Source: Pseudogymnoascus destructans (Eukaryota > Ascomycota > Leotiomycetes > Thelebolales > Thelebolaceae). Taken from it: a DNA stretch of 64,000 bases. The DNA is taken from assembly GCF_001641265.1 (NCBI RefSeq), contig NW_020167535.1, forward strand, positions 372,001 through 436,000, read 5' to 3'. Numbering within the stretch: the first letter of the stretch is position 1; each line of letters starts with the position of its first letter. Position numbers and translations under genes: made by a program. The notes below the pieces were generated by a model. That model ran no database searches. It saw only the letters and a program-made list of their open reading frames with translations, and had not been told where the DNA came from. Shown piece after piece: positions 53,300-64,000 of this stretch.

Positions 53300-54629
53300 T
53301 TATTCCGAGTCATCATCATCCTCTGACTCAGCCTCAGCAAGCCAAGTCAAGAACGTCTCTGCCGACTTGCGGACCTTCTTGCTAGTCGGAAGGTCGATGT
53401 ACTTCTTGCTTGCCCTGGTGCCCCATTTGGTGACAACCTCCTCGCTGACAAGATCGTCATTGTAGTAAAGCATGAGGACCTTCGAGACTAGGTTGTAGAC
53501 TTCTGGGCTCTCCTTGCCGCGCATGCCGATGAAGCGCTCGGTTCCTCCGAGGAGAGCCTTCTCGTGGCGTTCAGAGGTGATCAACTACGGCAGTTAGTGA
53601 ATATTCATATAATTGCAGTCAGGAGTATCTCCATACCTTTTTCAGCAGTCCAGCCCTCTTGGGGATCTGGGCAACAATGTTGTCATCGAACAAAGTTTGA
53701 GCAAGTACAAGAAGCGTACGGTGCTTTGTCTCAATGCCCAGCTCTTTAGCCTTAACATAAATATCGACATCATCAACCTTTGTAACGCTGCCCTTGTCCT
53801 CGACCTCAGCCAGAATCCAGCTACCAAGCTGATCATAGGCCGAATTGCCACCGCCCTCACCATCCTCGTCCTCGTCATTATCAAGGACAAGTTTCTGCTT
53901 CAGGTCCTCTGGTAGCTGTTGCTGACGAGCTCTGACAGCCTCCGCAGACATGTCAACTGTCCAGGTATCGTCTCTGAGTTCCTCTGGCTCTTCGATATCC
54001 AAAGCGCCGTTCTTGATGCGATTGGTAAGCTCGTCGTCGCTTCCTGCCTCAGGGGCGCCGTCATCATTGCCTCCGTTCTCAGAGTTACTGTCGTTGGGGC
54101 TGCTGTTTTTCTCGCCATCGGCGGCGGCTCCATTGCCGTTCTCCTTGGCCCTGCGGGCAGCCTTGCGCTCGGCCTTGTCCTTCTTGCCCTTCTTGGGCGC
54201 ATTCTTCAAGATGAAGCCGCTCAATTTCAGGCGGAGATCGACATCTGAGCGCTGACCACAAGCCTTGCAATCAAGCACAATATTTCCATCCTTTAAGACG
54301 ACTACGGTCTCGGGATTCTTGCACTTCTTGCAAAGCACAAACTTTGAAATAAACCCGTCAAGGTAATCCTGTAGCTTTCCGGCTTCGTGGGCGCCGTTTA
54401 TAATCCAGCGGTCGTCGGCTGGGTTGCTGTTTGTCTGGGCTCCCAGTTCGAAACCAAAGTATTTGATGACATAGGCACCGGGGCGAGCGAGAGACTGGGC
54501 AACGCTGCTCAGGTTGACAATGACAGTCTTGATGCCATTTCCTTTTCCCTCAATCTTAGACTGGATCTTCTCCATCTTGTATCGGTAGAAGGGGTCGCTG
54601 ACATCGCGACGAATGTTGACGGTAGCCAT
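53300..54629 (-). CDS. TIF5: Eukaryotic translation initiation factor 5
   Basis: Two exons, 53637-54629 and 53300-53584 (425 aa); the 52-nt intron is GTATGG...GTAG. The N-terminal domain, MATVNIRRDVSDPFYRYKM, acts as the GTPase activator of eIF2 and carries the essential Arg near position 15. A C4 zinc ribbon (CKKCKNPETV, CKACGQRS) follows near residues 100-125, then a Lys/Ala/Glu-rich linker. The C-terminal W2/HEAT domain ends in the aromatic-acidic box TFLTWLAEAESEDDDDSE, which contacts eIF2-beta and eIF3. Confidence 0.97.
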
Positions 54630-55926
54630 GATTGCGGTTGAAGTTTTCTAATGCAAGCTTTCGGGAGCGGTTTTTCTATTGGTAGCGGCGACTGAAGACG
54701 TTGACTGGTGATACATATAGAGGTAGGCCGGCTCGTTTTGGAAGGTTCAAAGCAACAGCTAGGTTGATGGTTTAAAGATGATTCGTCTCACGGGAACATG
54801 TGTTGTGTCGATATTGTGAGATGCCGAAGGAGATGTCGGTTTATCCGTTAGAGCAGAAGTAAGGGCTACAAGGTTTCCGCGGTATACGGAATGGTTGCAG
54901 CTCGAGGGGCGGCTGGTGTCTGAGGTCGTTGGCGTGTTGTGTGAGATACATATAACGCAGTTGTGCCACTAGACGTGCTGTCTTATGGTTTGGGTGATTC
55001 GGTGTAGAGGATGCCCTCTTTTATGACAGGTCCCGGCCTTGGGGGAGAGTCGTAGAAGCGTTCGATAATATCAGACGGAAGAAGCTGGATGAAGGGCTTC
55101 AGCAGGTTTCCGGGGGTCGCGGATGGACGGAGAGGCCAGATAAGACTCGTGTCTGTCTGTTCTGTTTTGTTTTTTGGGGGTTTTTTTTTCGGCGGTTGAA
55201 CGGCAGATGGGTCGAGAAGAGACTCCTTGATGGTAGGACTGTCGTGAGATTTGATGAAGCCTGACGAAGGTTTCTTGGTGTGGGTGGGGGAAAGAAGAAA
55301 TTCTTTTGTGTGTTGATGTTTAGTTTTGAAGGGGTGGGTCAGGGAATTGGAAAGAAATTGTTCAGTGGAAGTGGAGAAGGGAATTGTATTTTGTATGTAG
55401 GTAGGAGATTAGTTTTTGCCCGAGGTGGCACTGAGGCGCTAGATTGTGTTTGGTGGTTACGAGTTTGCAGGACCGAGTAAGGAGGATAGAAGTATACTGC
55501 AACTAAGAGTACACATTAAGAGTATGGTAAATTGGTGTGGCCTGCTTGTATCTTTAGCAGATAAGAACTTAAGAACGGAGTTTTGGGAGTTGGGACTTTG
55601 GTGTGGAATTTTGTACTCCCGCACATAGTGCTCCATGAAATTCTTGTTGGCACGTGTTAGCATGAGCACGTAGCATTATAGAGAATATCTATCATATCTA
55701 TAATAAATTTTCCAATTACTATACGCGTCCGTACATGACCAGGAACCTACTAACGCGCTGCAATCGAAGCCGGACATATTTCTGTAGATTTGCATGTTGT
55801 GATGATTGGAAATTGAGACAATATATATATATATATCACGTGATTGCAACTGCCCCGCGGTCCTTGGTCCCCGATATATCCATTGGTCCAACAGGTGCAA
55901 AGTCCGAGTCCAAACAAAAAGGAGCC
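54630..55926. promoter_or_regulatory. Long divergent intergenic region eIF5 / THI6
   Basis: 1.3 kb without a convincing gene. It contains a T/G-rich stretch (GGGGGTTTTTTTTTCGG near 55176-55192), a G-rich area near 55278-55290 and, next to THI6, an AT dinucleotide run (about 55821-55836) followed by the palindrome TCACGTGA (55836-55843). Small open frames near 55280-55630 are not supported by any recognisable product. Confidence 0.5.
55836..55843. promoter_or_regulatory. E-box-like palindrome upstream of THI6
   Basis: TCACGTGA, about 85 bp before the THI6 start and directly after an (AT)8 run. CACGTG is the core bound by bHLH factors (Pho4/Cbf1 type). No experimental link to this gene is known to me. 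Confidence 0.35.
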
Positions 55927-57602
55927 ATGATGCCCAAATCAGTAGACTACTCTCTGTACCTGGTCACTGACTCCACCCCCGCCATCCTGGGGGGTGCCAG
56001 TCTTGTCGATGTCGTGGAAGCTGCTCTGGAAGGCGGCGTGACTATCGTCCAATATCGAGACAAGTCCACTGAGACTGGTGTTATGGTCGACACTGCCAGA
56101 CGACTCCATGCTGTGACGAGGAAATACCACGTCCCGCTTCTCATTAACGACCGTGTCGATGTGGCGCTTGCAGTGGGCTGCGAAGGCGTCCACATCGGCC
56201 AAGACGACATAGGTGAGGCCATTTTTTATATAAAACCCGGTCTCTAGCTAAATACCACGTAGATATCAAAACTGCCCGGCGCCTCCTTGGAGACTCGGCT
56301 ATCATTGGCCTCACAGTAGCATCGATTGAGCAAGCACTGCAGGGCTGCGACGATGGGGCTGACTATCTCGGTATTGGCACGATATTTGCTACTCCAACGT
56401 AATATTCTACCATTCTCATTTTGTATTCACTTTTCTGACAATCCCCAAGGAAGACAAACACTAGGGACATCATTGGGACTGCTGGCTGTCAAGCGATCCT
56501 GAAGGCAATGGCCCCAAAGTATAGCAACGTGGGGACAGTATGCATTGGCGGCATCAATGCCACCAACCTCCAACGAGTCTTGTATCAGTCAAGTGACAAC
56601 GACAAGAGCCTTGATGGCATTGCCCTTGTCAGCGCAATAATTGGCGCAAAGGATGCCAAAGAGGCAGCTAAAAATCTAAAGCACCTTGTCAACACCCCTC
56701 CTCCATTTGCAGCTGCCTCTCCATCAGACTATTCTGGCGTTAAGGATGTTGCAGGAATACTGGAGGCAGTCCCTTCCGTTATAAAATCCGTTAACGAGTC
56801 CAATCCTCTATGTCACAACATGACGAATCTTGTGGTGCAGAATTTCGCTGCCAGTGTTGCGCTGGCAATTGGAGGATCCCCAATTATGTCAAACCACGGC
56901 GATGAGGCGGCAGACCTCGCCAAATTAGGGGGAGCTTTGGTTATAAACATGGGCACTGTAACACAAGAAGGCCTCAGGAACCACTTACTTGCCTTGCGAG
57001 CATATAATTCGCAAGGAGGGCCTGTCGTTCTGGACCCAGTGGGAGCGGCAGCAACATCTGTCCGGAAATCTGCCTTGAAAACTCTTATGGCCGGTGGTTA
57101 TTTTGATCTAATCAAGGGCAATGAAGGTGAAATACGACAGGCATATGGGAAAGGCGACGTCCAGCAACGAGGTGTGGACAGTGGAGCAAGCATGCTCGAC
57201 GGCCAAAGCAGGGCAGCTCTAGTCCGAGACCTCGCTGAGCGGGAGCGGAATATTGTTCTGATGACTGGCTCTACAGACTATGTGAGCGATGGGCGGAGAA
57301 CGATTGCGATTAAGAATGGCCACGAATATCTTGGTCGGATAACCGGTAGTGGATGTGTCCTTGGAACTACCATATCTGCAATGCTCGCTGTCCACCGGCA
57401 TGATAAACTTATCGCAGCCATAGCTGGGCTGCTGCTTTTTGAGATTGCCGCCGAGTATGCTGCGCAACGCCCAGATGTCAAAGGCCCTGGGACATTCGTG
57501 CCGGCATTGATTGACGAGCTGGATAGAATTCGGCAGAGTAATGCCAATGGTGACTTTAGCTGGTTGAGCCGTGCAGACATCAGCCTAGTCAGTTTTGAGT
57601 AA
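55927..57602 (+). CDS. THI6: Bifunctional thiamine-phosphate synthase / hydroxyethylthiazole kinase
   Basis: Three exons: 55927-56212, 56263-56398 and 56450-57602 (524 aa); introns start GTGAGG and GTAATA. The N-terminal half is a TIM-barrel TMP synthase (YSLYLVTDS, VTIVQYRDK, LLINDRVDVA, GVHIGQDD, YLGIGTIFATPTK, IGGINATN). The C-terminal half (about 260-524) is a ThiM-type kinase (SNPLCHNMTNLVVQNF, GGALVINMGT, VLDPVGAAA, LIKGNEGEI, ITGSGCVLG). The fusion is the normal fungal arrangement. It phosphorylates the thiazole moiety and joins it to HMP-pyrophosphate, giving thiamine phosphate. Confidence 0.96.
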
Positions 57603-57874
57603 ATACAAAATACCAAAAATTATGAGGCACAGCTACGATATATTTATAGTCAAAAGGCGAACAAAATCGTATTTTACCCCGCATCGGCTGTCTGGATGCT
57701 CGGCTTTGGCCCCTCCATCTATCGGGGATCTGGACCCGCAGGCACCTTCCGCGGTGTACATATAACGCACTTTTGAGCCTAGAATTCCCCGAATAGAACT
57801 CATCGAATAAGCACAAATAGAATACCGATCTGCCACCAACACCCAGGTTGTTGGGAATCCAGATATCCAAAGCC

Positions 57875-58723
57875 ATGGCACAAACTCTTACGCGACGCCT
57901 TGGTAAGTCACTCTCCACCGTCCCGCGAAAGCAATTGAGTTTCCTAACAACCCGATAGCCAGGCCAGCAATCTTGTAAGCCATTCCTCCTCCAGCACCAG
58001 AATTGCCCTCACCAGGCTTCAATACCGTTGCTACCTCCATACCTTGTTCCGCCGATCTAACAGGCCATAGCATCTGCGACATCCAAGAAAAGTTCCGCCC
58101 AGCAGTATGGGAATACGACAAGATGTAACACCCCCCCACCACCCAACTGCCACATACTAACCCCCCCTCCAGAATCCTCACCTCCCAAAAGCTCCTCCGC
58201 GCCGCCTCCATCCTCTCCATCCCTGTCTACGCCACCACCCAAAACGCCGCGCGCCTCGGCCCAACCTGTCCCGAACTCAACCTCTCCACCGCCGTCGCAG
58301 AAGTCGACAAGACCGCCTTTAGCATGTGGCCTGCCCTAGGCCACCACTTCTCCTCCAGCGCCCCCTCTGAAATCGTCATCGTCGGCATCGAGAGCCATAT
58401 CTGCGTGACGCAGACGGCGATTGACGCGCTCGGTGCTGGGCATAAGGTTTACATCATCGCGGATGGGGTGAGTAGCTGTAATCCGCAGGAGATTCCGATT
58501 GCGTTGGCGAGATTGAGACAGGCTGGTGCGGTGGTGACGACTAGTGAGAGCTGGTTGTATGAGTGTATGGGGGATGCGGGGATTGCTGAGTGAGTTTTCC
58601 GTGATGCGTTGTTAGGGGAGGGTGAAGCTGACTTTTGGTAGATTTAAGCAGATTGCTGGAGTGGTGAAGGATACTAGCAAGGATACGAAGAGGGTGATGG
58701 AGGCGTTGCTGAGCAAGATTTAG
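57875..58723 (+). CDS. Isochorismatase-like cysteine hydrolase
   Basis: Five exons: 57875-57902, 57959-57974, 58071-58124, 58173-58589 and 58642-58723 (198 aa). Exon 2 is only 16 nt; without it the frame is lost. The predicted start MAQTLTRRLARPAIFICDIQ runs into the family fold. The catalytic triad is visible as Asp in FICDIQEKF, Lys in AEVDKTAF and Cys in ESHICVTQTA, with the usual cis-peptide region before the Cys. The length is normal for the YcaC/isochorismatase-like family, and the substrate is unknown. It follows THI6 in the same orientation, but nothing shows a functional link. Confidence 0.85.
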
Positions 58724-59112
58724 ATGGGCAGGACTATGGTCTGTAACATTACGAGGGGTTTCTATGCGCAAGGTCTAGAACTTGAGTTTTAAGGGGTGTT
58801 GGAGCTGATAGATGGCGGACCAGTCCAAACTGGATGGTGGTTTACTATGATAGTTGTTGATAGTTTAGAAACAAGAAATGGTGCAACACATTTTGATCAT
58901 GAGATAATCGATTGCGATTTAAAATATTGCTATTTCTTGTTGGGTTGGCAGTGTAGACGGAAGGCTCACGGTCTCAAGGAAATTCAGTAATAAGATGTCA
59001 TGGCATTAATAGTATTCTGATTCATCTACTAGGGCATCGTAAGATTTTCCTCTTACATCCAGCCCTCTCCCGGTATTGCTAGATATATCGGTATCAAATT
59101 ACCCAGATCTAC
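58724..59112. other. Convergent 3' intergenic region
   Basis: 389 bp between stop codons that face each other. No gene or repeat is recognised. Confidence 0.4.
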
Positions 59113-61065
59113 CTACTCAGTCGTCGTAAGATCTGCTTTCGGATTCGAAGCCTTCATCCACCCAAACGCTGAAGCCCCACCAATCGGGTTCGAGGGCCGA
59201 CGAGCACCAGTAACAGGCCATGCCTCTTTATGAGCCTTCTCCTCAGCTGCCGTCTTCTTAGTTTCCCAGCGCGAGGATGCGTTGCTATCAGTAAGACTAG
59301 CTTGGCTCTTGCGTCTGAACGAATCGTCTTCCAACGGACTGCTCGGCGGGGGTTCATAGACATGACGTGCACCAGAAGTAGAACGGCCATTCTGAGGCCC
59401 CTTTGACGGCTTCAGCACCTTCATGCTTCTGTTACCACGGCCGGGTTTGTTGTAGCCACTTGCGGACACCGTCTCTTTTTGCATCTCGCCATCACTCTTT
59501 AGTAGCCCACCATTTCGCCAGGAGCCCCATTTAGCCCCAATGTCTTCTCGGTTTTCATTTTCTTTATTCGTTGCTGACTTGACATCTTGTTTGCTCTTAG
59601 TTTGGCCTTCGGTGTGGGTGCCACCTGCAGTCGACCCAGACTCAGCCAGCCCAGGGCTATTGTCAAAGGGCACAGGTCCCAAGCTTGGACTAAACCCATT
59701 CTGCTGATCCAATACATGTTTTTCGTCCTCGTATTCGTGGCGAGGGGCTCTCGAAGATAGTGGTATCGCAATCGGATCAGACCGCATGGTCTCGCTAGGT
59801 GCCTCATTCCCTCCTTCGTTCTCATCGGGCCCAGATAAGAGTGCAGGTTTGCTTGATTTACCAGTAGGGGTGAACGGAAGAGCAGCTCCCTTAAGCTCGA
59901 CGGCTTCGGGCGGATTGTTCATCGTGCAAATGTTCTTGAAGACATTGTCATCCTCTGGTCGTACAAATGGTACTGAGAGTTTCTCACGGCCATCTCCATA
60001 GAGTGTCATGGTATTTTGGGAGAGGAGAAGGTCAGCACTATGTGCCCTCAAGGTATCACTCCCAAGGAAAATGTGTATGGCTTTTGGTCGCCGTGATGTG
60101 GAACGCTGGTGAATGCCGGTAACCTCAAAATTGACGGTCAACGCAGGTAGTTGTGGAGCAGGGCTATTGGCTCGAGATGAAGGCTGTGTTATAACAGCCT
60201 CCGGAAGGTAAACGGGTAGAGTGATGACAGGGAGTCCTTTGGAGTTTTGTTGGATGCGGTCCACATAACCAAGCTTCATAACGAGGGTATACTCCAATGT
60301 CGATTTATGAGAACCGGTGCATACATCGGCATAGAGCAAGGTGTCATGAGAGAAAATTTCGTTCAACCAGCATCGTATAATGCACGGGACGTTGCCTAGT
60401 ATGAAGAGACCTGGAGGCGGCTCCGGGATCTCTAAAGGTGATGGGTCATCTTGGCCTCCGATCACAAAGTTACTATCAAGGCCGAGACTGCTAGTACAAC
60501 CTGATGGTGCCGAGTACATGGAACGAACGGAATGGCCTGCGGAGCTATGTCTTCCATCTGACTTATGTGAGAGTGTCCTCTCCATAGGATGACTACCAAA
60601 GCCGCTATTTGGGCGAGTAGGGCCAAAGTCGCCTGATGTGCGAGATGATTGTGCCCAGTTTGATCCTTGGGTGGCACTGACATCAAAGCGTACGCTGTTC
60701 GCCCGTGATGCGCCGCGCCGCACCGGCTCTTCTTCCGCATCCAGGCGCAGGCTGCCCAGCAATGATTGCCCATGCTCATCATCGAAGCCATCAAAAACCT
60801 GAGACTGAGATGAATGTACCAGACCTAATGGTTTCAGATCAGTATGGAAGTTGGATATAGGGGCGTGACGTCTACCTTGCTGAGTAGTGCCTAGCACACC
60901 TGGGAATGGAGGGTTCCAGACAGACTTGAGCGCCGCATCATCCGCTTGCCTTCGCTCGAGTCGGAGTATGCGATCTGCGTGGTTGATCTGAACCGCATGA
61001 ACATGCTTTACATCCATTTCCAAATGGTATAGGCTTTCCTTTGTCGGTGAGAAATGCCCGTCCAT
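59113..61065 (-). CDS. Conserved fungal protein of unknown function (often auto-named USP19)
   Basis: A single exon of 650 aa. The first real ATG in the frame is at 61065 (MDGHFSPTKESLYHLEMDVK). A short coiled coil follows (VHAVQINHADRILRLERRQA). Then come a Ser/Gly-rich stretch, a folded core at about 210-400 (PPGLFILGNVPCIIRCWLN, SLEYTLVM-type strands, IHIFLGSDTLRAHSADLLLS, KLSVPFVRPEDDNVFK), a long disordered part, and the end NPIGGASAFGWMKASNPK. I recall this layout from ascomycete proteins labelled ubiquitin carboxyl-terminal hydrolase 19, but no Cys/His boxes of such an enzyme are visible. The function should be treated as unknown. Confidence 0.8.
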   Translation of the reverse strand: MDGHFSPTKESLYHLEMDVKHVHAVQINHADRILRLERRQADDAALKSVWNPPFPGVLGTTQQGRRHAPISNFHTDLKPLGLVHSSQSQVFDGFDDEHGQSLLGSLRLDAEEEPVRRGASRANSVRFDVSATQGSNWAQSSRTSGDFGPTRPNSGFGSHPMERTLSHKSDGRHSSAGHSVRSMYSAPSGCTSSLGLDSNFVIGGQDDPSPLEIPEPPPGLFILGNVPCIIRCWLNEIFSHDTLLYADVCTGSHKSTLEYTLVMKLGYVDRIQQNSKGLPVITLPVYLPEAVITQPSSRANSPAPQLPALTVNFEVTGIHQRSTSRRPKAIHIFLGSDTLRAHSADLLLSQNTMTLYGDGREKLSVPFVRPEDDNVFKNICTMNNPPEAVELKGAALPFTPTGKSSKPALLSGPDENEGGNEAPSETMRSDPIAIPLSSRAPRHEYEDEKHVLDQQNGFSPSLGPVPFDNSPGLAESGSTAGGTHTEGQTKSKQDVKSATNKENENREDIGAKWGSWRNGGLLKSDGEMQKETVSASGYNKPGRGNRSMKVLKPSKGPQNGRSTSGARHVYEPPPSSPLEDDSFRRKSQASLTDSNASSRWETKKTAAEEKAHKEAWPVTGARRPSNPIGGASAFGWMKASNPKADLTTTE

Positions 61066-62211
61066 TCCTATAGCGTAGCTTCTAAGGCAAGGGCTGCGTA
61101 TTTCGTACAACTTCCAGTTCTAAGCATGAGTGGTCTACCATGGACCTTAAAGACCCAGTCGCTCTGACCCAGGCCCAGCCGTTTCTTGTCTTCTCTTTCT
61201 TTCGCCCCAGCTCATGGGGAGGATATAACCGATCGCCACCGGCGGCTTGCAGGTTCGGTGATATTAAATTATTCGTCGATCAGCAAGGCAAGTGTGTCCG
61301 GTGGTCCAGCTCGCGCGCAAGTCACAATATGAATGATGAAGGTTGGTGGTCTGTAGTTGTTCGACGGTCACTCTCTACTTCGATGCTTCGGGTGTATAAC
61401 AGGCAGCGCCAGAGGTTGATGGAGGCAGGTGGAAAGGAAGGTTGATCTAGAGCTCAAGCTGTACCAGGCGGTGGATGGTTTTTCTGAAGTCGTCGGGGTT
61501 GGATGGGGGTAGGAAACAGAGTCGCGGAGAGAACTGGGTCCTGGAGTGCGTTGGTCTGGAAGAAAGAAGATGGAATATAGGATTCGTACGACTGGAGTCT
61601 ATGGGATGTGAAACTCTAAAGGTGTAGATGTGCGAGTGGGAGTTTGAGTCTCTTGTTTCTCCAAAACAGTCTTGGATGTTCTTGTATGGTCTTGTATGGG
61701 GGTAGATGCATCTTGTCCAATGTCCAATGTCCAATGTCCAATGTCCAAATGTTGTCGGTAAATAACGGTCAGCCACAAGTGGCATCACCATAAAACGGTC
61801 TCGGGCCAAGTGGACAAGGGTACGACCAAGATAAGACAGCTTACTTGTGCTTTCCTCGCTCTATCACTATTATATACCCCGATATTATAGCCACGAAGCT
61901 TTATTGTAACTACAGATCTCCATACTCGTGGTCAAGGATCCGCAAACCCTCAGCAAACCTTCAGCAACGCCCCGTCCCCCTACAGGCGTGGTGCTCATTT
62001 GTATAGCTCCCATCACAAGGCTACCGATCACTTTCCAGGAGACTTTCTTCCCCCGCTAGACTGGCTGGCATGTAGTGCAGTGTTCGCCATACTGCCATTT
62101 ACCAGAACTATCGATGAAAGCACCTCCTGATCATGCCTGAGCTTCTTTCACGACTTCTGCTTCGCGTTTACCAGGCAGTCTCTTCTTGAGGGGGCCTTGA
62201 TTTCCCGAAAC
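61066..62211. promoter_or_regulatory. Divergent intergenic region with a 7-bp repeat
   Basis: 1.15 kb between genes that point apart, so two promoters and leaders lie here. It contains five exact copies of TGTCCAA (61714-61748) and a doubled CTTGTATGG (near 61681-61699). No gene is recognised. Confidence 0.5.
61714..61748. repeat. Heptamer TGTCCAA, five copies
   Basis: Exact head-to-tail copies on the plus strand in non-coding DNA. Confidence 0.9.
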
Positions 62212-64000
62212 ATGAAGGGCGACGATCCGAGCCCGGTCGACACCTCGACACCTGCGTCACCGACAAGTGTTAGGCAGTATCCGACTACAAAACGCTATAG
62301 GTCTCTACTATTGCCTTCTAGCAGTGACCTTGCCGCTGCTAGAAGCGACGCAGAACAGAGAGATGACGAACACACGCCGCTCCTCAGAGGGGCAATGAGC
62401 ACGAATCACATGCGTATAGCAGATGGGGGTTCTACTCCAAAGCCGCGCCTCTCGAGACACCATAGTGGAACAGGTACTTTAACGTCCCATCTGCCCCTTC
62501 CCTTTTCTGGAACAATCCGAGTACTCTTCGTGGTTCAGCACAGCTAACAGGGCTTCACAGGCAGCCTCCGTCACCATAGTCGAAGCAACTCTTGGGGCCA
62601 ACGCCTTCCCCAGGCACTCAATACCGACCGAAGTACCTCCAAAGCCTTTGACAACGATCTCAGAAGCTCAGTAACTCTAGATGACCGAGTCTGGTACGAT
62701 CAGTTTACGTCCACCGATTGGGTCCACGACAATATCGCAGACGCATACCGCGTCAAGGCACTCCGTGCAAGGAAAGATTTTGCAGGGCGGGTATGGGCAT
62801 TCCTGGACGGCTCGCAGGGTTGGGTTCTGAGTGCCTTGGTTGGGTGTACAACTGCTTTAGTAGCATATATTGTTGATATTTCCGAGGCCCCTACCTTTGA
62901 CTTCAAGGAGGGATACTGTTGGGACGGTTGGTATCTAAGTGAGAAGGTAAGTCCGGGCAGGAATAATTCTTCATATTGGCACTAATACTCTTCAAGAAAT
63001 GCTGCCCTAATGGGGACCGATGTGCTGCCTGGCGAACTTGGTCCGAAGTCATAGAAGTACCCGGGGTCAATGGGGAATTGACCGAGTTTGTCATTTATGT
63101 TCTCCTGATGATCGTTTTAGCGTCCTTATCATGTCTCCTTACTCTTTCAACGAAGACAGTTGTGCCTTCAACCTACCGAATCTCAACATTTGACGAAAAT
63201 CTGGCTGCAGTTCCTCAAAGAGAAAATGAGGAGGGTGGGAGCCCAAAACAAACCAAGGCTGCTGAATACAGCTCGTCTTCTATGATCTATTACCCAGCTG
63301 CTGGAAGTGGTGTTGCAGAGGTCAAGGTGATTCTCAGCGGCTTCGTTCTGCATGGTTTCCTTGGTCTTAAAACTCTCATAACCAAGACATGCGCTCTTAT
63401 TCTCAGTGTGGCATCCGGGCTGAGCCTGGGGAAAGAGGGACCATTCGTTCACATAGCTGCATGCATAGGGAACATTTCTTGCCGCTTGTTTAACAAGTAT
63501 GATTACAACGATGGGAAAAGGCGCGAGATCCTGTCTGCGGCTGCGGCTTCTGGTGTTGCCGTTGCGTTCGGAGCGCCAATTGGTGGCGTGCTGTTCAGTC
63601 TAGAAGAGGCTTCGTATTTCTTCCCGGCGAAAACGTTGTTCAGGACCTTCTTCTGCTGTATTACGGCGGCGTTGTCTCTGAAGTTTTTGAATCCATATGG
63701 AACTGGCAAGATCGTCATATTCGAGGTGAGATATCTGACAGATTGGGAGTTGTTCGAAATGATACCCTTCCTAGCAGTTGCTGTGGTTGGTGGCGCCGCA
63801 GGTGCTCTGTTCATCAAAGCGTCATATATCTGGGCGCGCTCCTTCCGCAAGATAACTCTGGTGAAAGACTATCCGTTACTAGAGGTGGTCCTCGTGGCTC
63901 TTGTAACCGGATTGATAAGCTATTGGAATATTTTTACAAAGACTCCTGTGGCGAAGTTATTGTTCAACCTTGCCAGTCCATGCAGCCCAAACGACTTGGA
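62212..64000 (+). CDS. CLC chloride channel / exchanger (GEF1-like), 3' end outside the window
   Basis: Exons 62212-62473, 62561-62946 and 62997 to beyond 64000; introns are GTACTT...ACAG and GTAAGT...CAAG. The hydrophilic N-terminus (about 150 residues, Ser/Arg-rich) precedes the first membrane helix (GWVLSALVGCTTALVAYIVD). Three ion-pathway motifs are readable: GSGVAEVK, GKEGPFVH and GAPIGGVLFSLEE. The glutamate in GKEGP is the gating residue of the family, and a Glu is kept after SL in LFSLEE. Channels of this type acidify Golgi, vacuole or endosome compartments by chloride movement. The C-terminal CBS domains expected for the family are not in the window. Confidence 0.92.

Noticed and set aside
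55280..55628. Small plus-strand frames in the eIF5/THI6 intergenic region
   Set aside because: They have no protein features and biased G/T-rich sequence; upstream ORF function cannot be judged without transcript starts.
55927..56262. TPP riboswitch in the THI6 leader or first intron
   Set aside because: I looked for CTGAGA and the other conserved TPP-aptamer words and did not find them.

Overview
The window is genomic DNA of a filamentous ascomycete (Pezizomycotina; class not resolved, Leotiomycetes would fit but this is only an impression). The evidence is short 45-60 bp introns with GTRNGT donors, CTAAC-type branch sites and YAG acceptors, closely packed single-copy housekeeping genes on both strands, an intron-bearing tRNA-Pro, pogo-type DNA transposons and chromodomain Gypsy elements. 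Most gene models below were assembled by joining reading frames across such introns. Each joined model closes in frame, but none is backed by transcripts.

Layout. 1-29 kb is a gene-rich block: PUS1 (-), TFIIE-alpha (+), ILV3 (-), a PRR-like protein kinase (-), a LOA1/VPS66-like acyltransferase (-), a kinesin-14 (+), a coiled-coil protein that may be an augmin HAUS3 subunit (+), an Arg-rich unknown (-), a 1.8 kb gene-free stretch full of minisatellites, a ThDP enzyme (+), a Pho80-like cyclin (+), a secreted Kre9/Knh1-like protein with an Ala-Pro repeat (+), aminopeptidase P (-) and cystathionine beta-synthase (+). A tRNA-Pro(UGG) lies at 29.56-29.65 kb.

From about 29.7 to 45.2 kb lies a transposon island built by nested insertion. 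Old RIP-like relics sit at both borders (a pogo transposase C-terminus at the left, a retroelement integrase at the right). Between them are younger pieces: one apparently intact pogo-like transposon (36510-38666), a second copy with a 10-bp deletion split by a solo LTR, a third transposase with two frameshifts split by a MITE, two MITEs with very long inverted arms, fragments of further elements, and a Gypsy/chromovirus copy interrupted by two solo LTRs. Insertion order can be read from TA or 5-bp target duplications.

The most interesting pattern is in the ends of the TA-inserting elements. At least six end types share one design: a cap close to ACGTARGTC followed by two direct copies of a 17-bp unit. 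The period is always 17 bp, but the unit sequence differs from type to type. This suggests that element-specific paired transposase-binding sites have diversified inside a fixed architecture.

45-64 kb returns to ordinary genes: AKR1 palmitoyltransferase (-), SRP receptor beta (+), TTI1 (+), eIF5 (-), bifunctional THI6 (+), an isochorismatase-like hydrolase with a 16-nt microexon (+), a conserved fungal protein of unknown function (-), and a CLC chloride channel (+) that runs off the right edge. The genes do not form a pathway cluster. ILV3, CBS, THI6 and the ThDP enzyme are unconnected metabolic genes; kinesin-14 and the possible augmin subunit are neighbours that could both serve the spindle.
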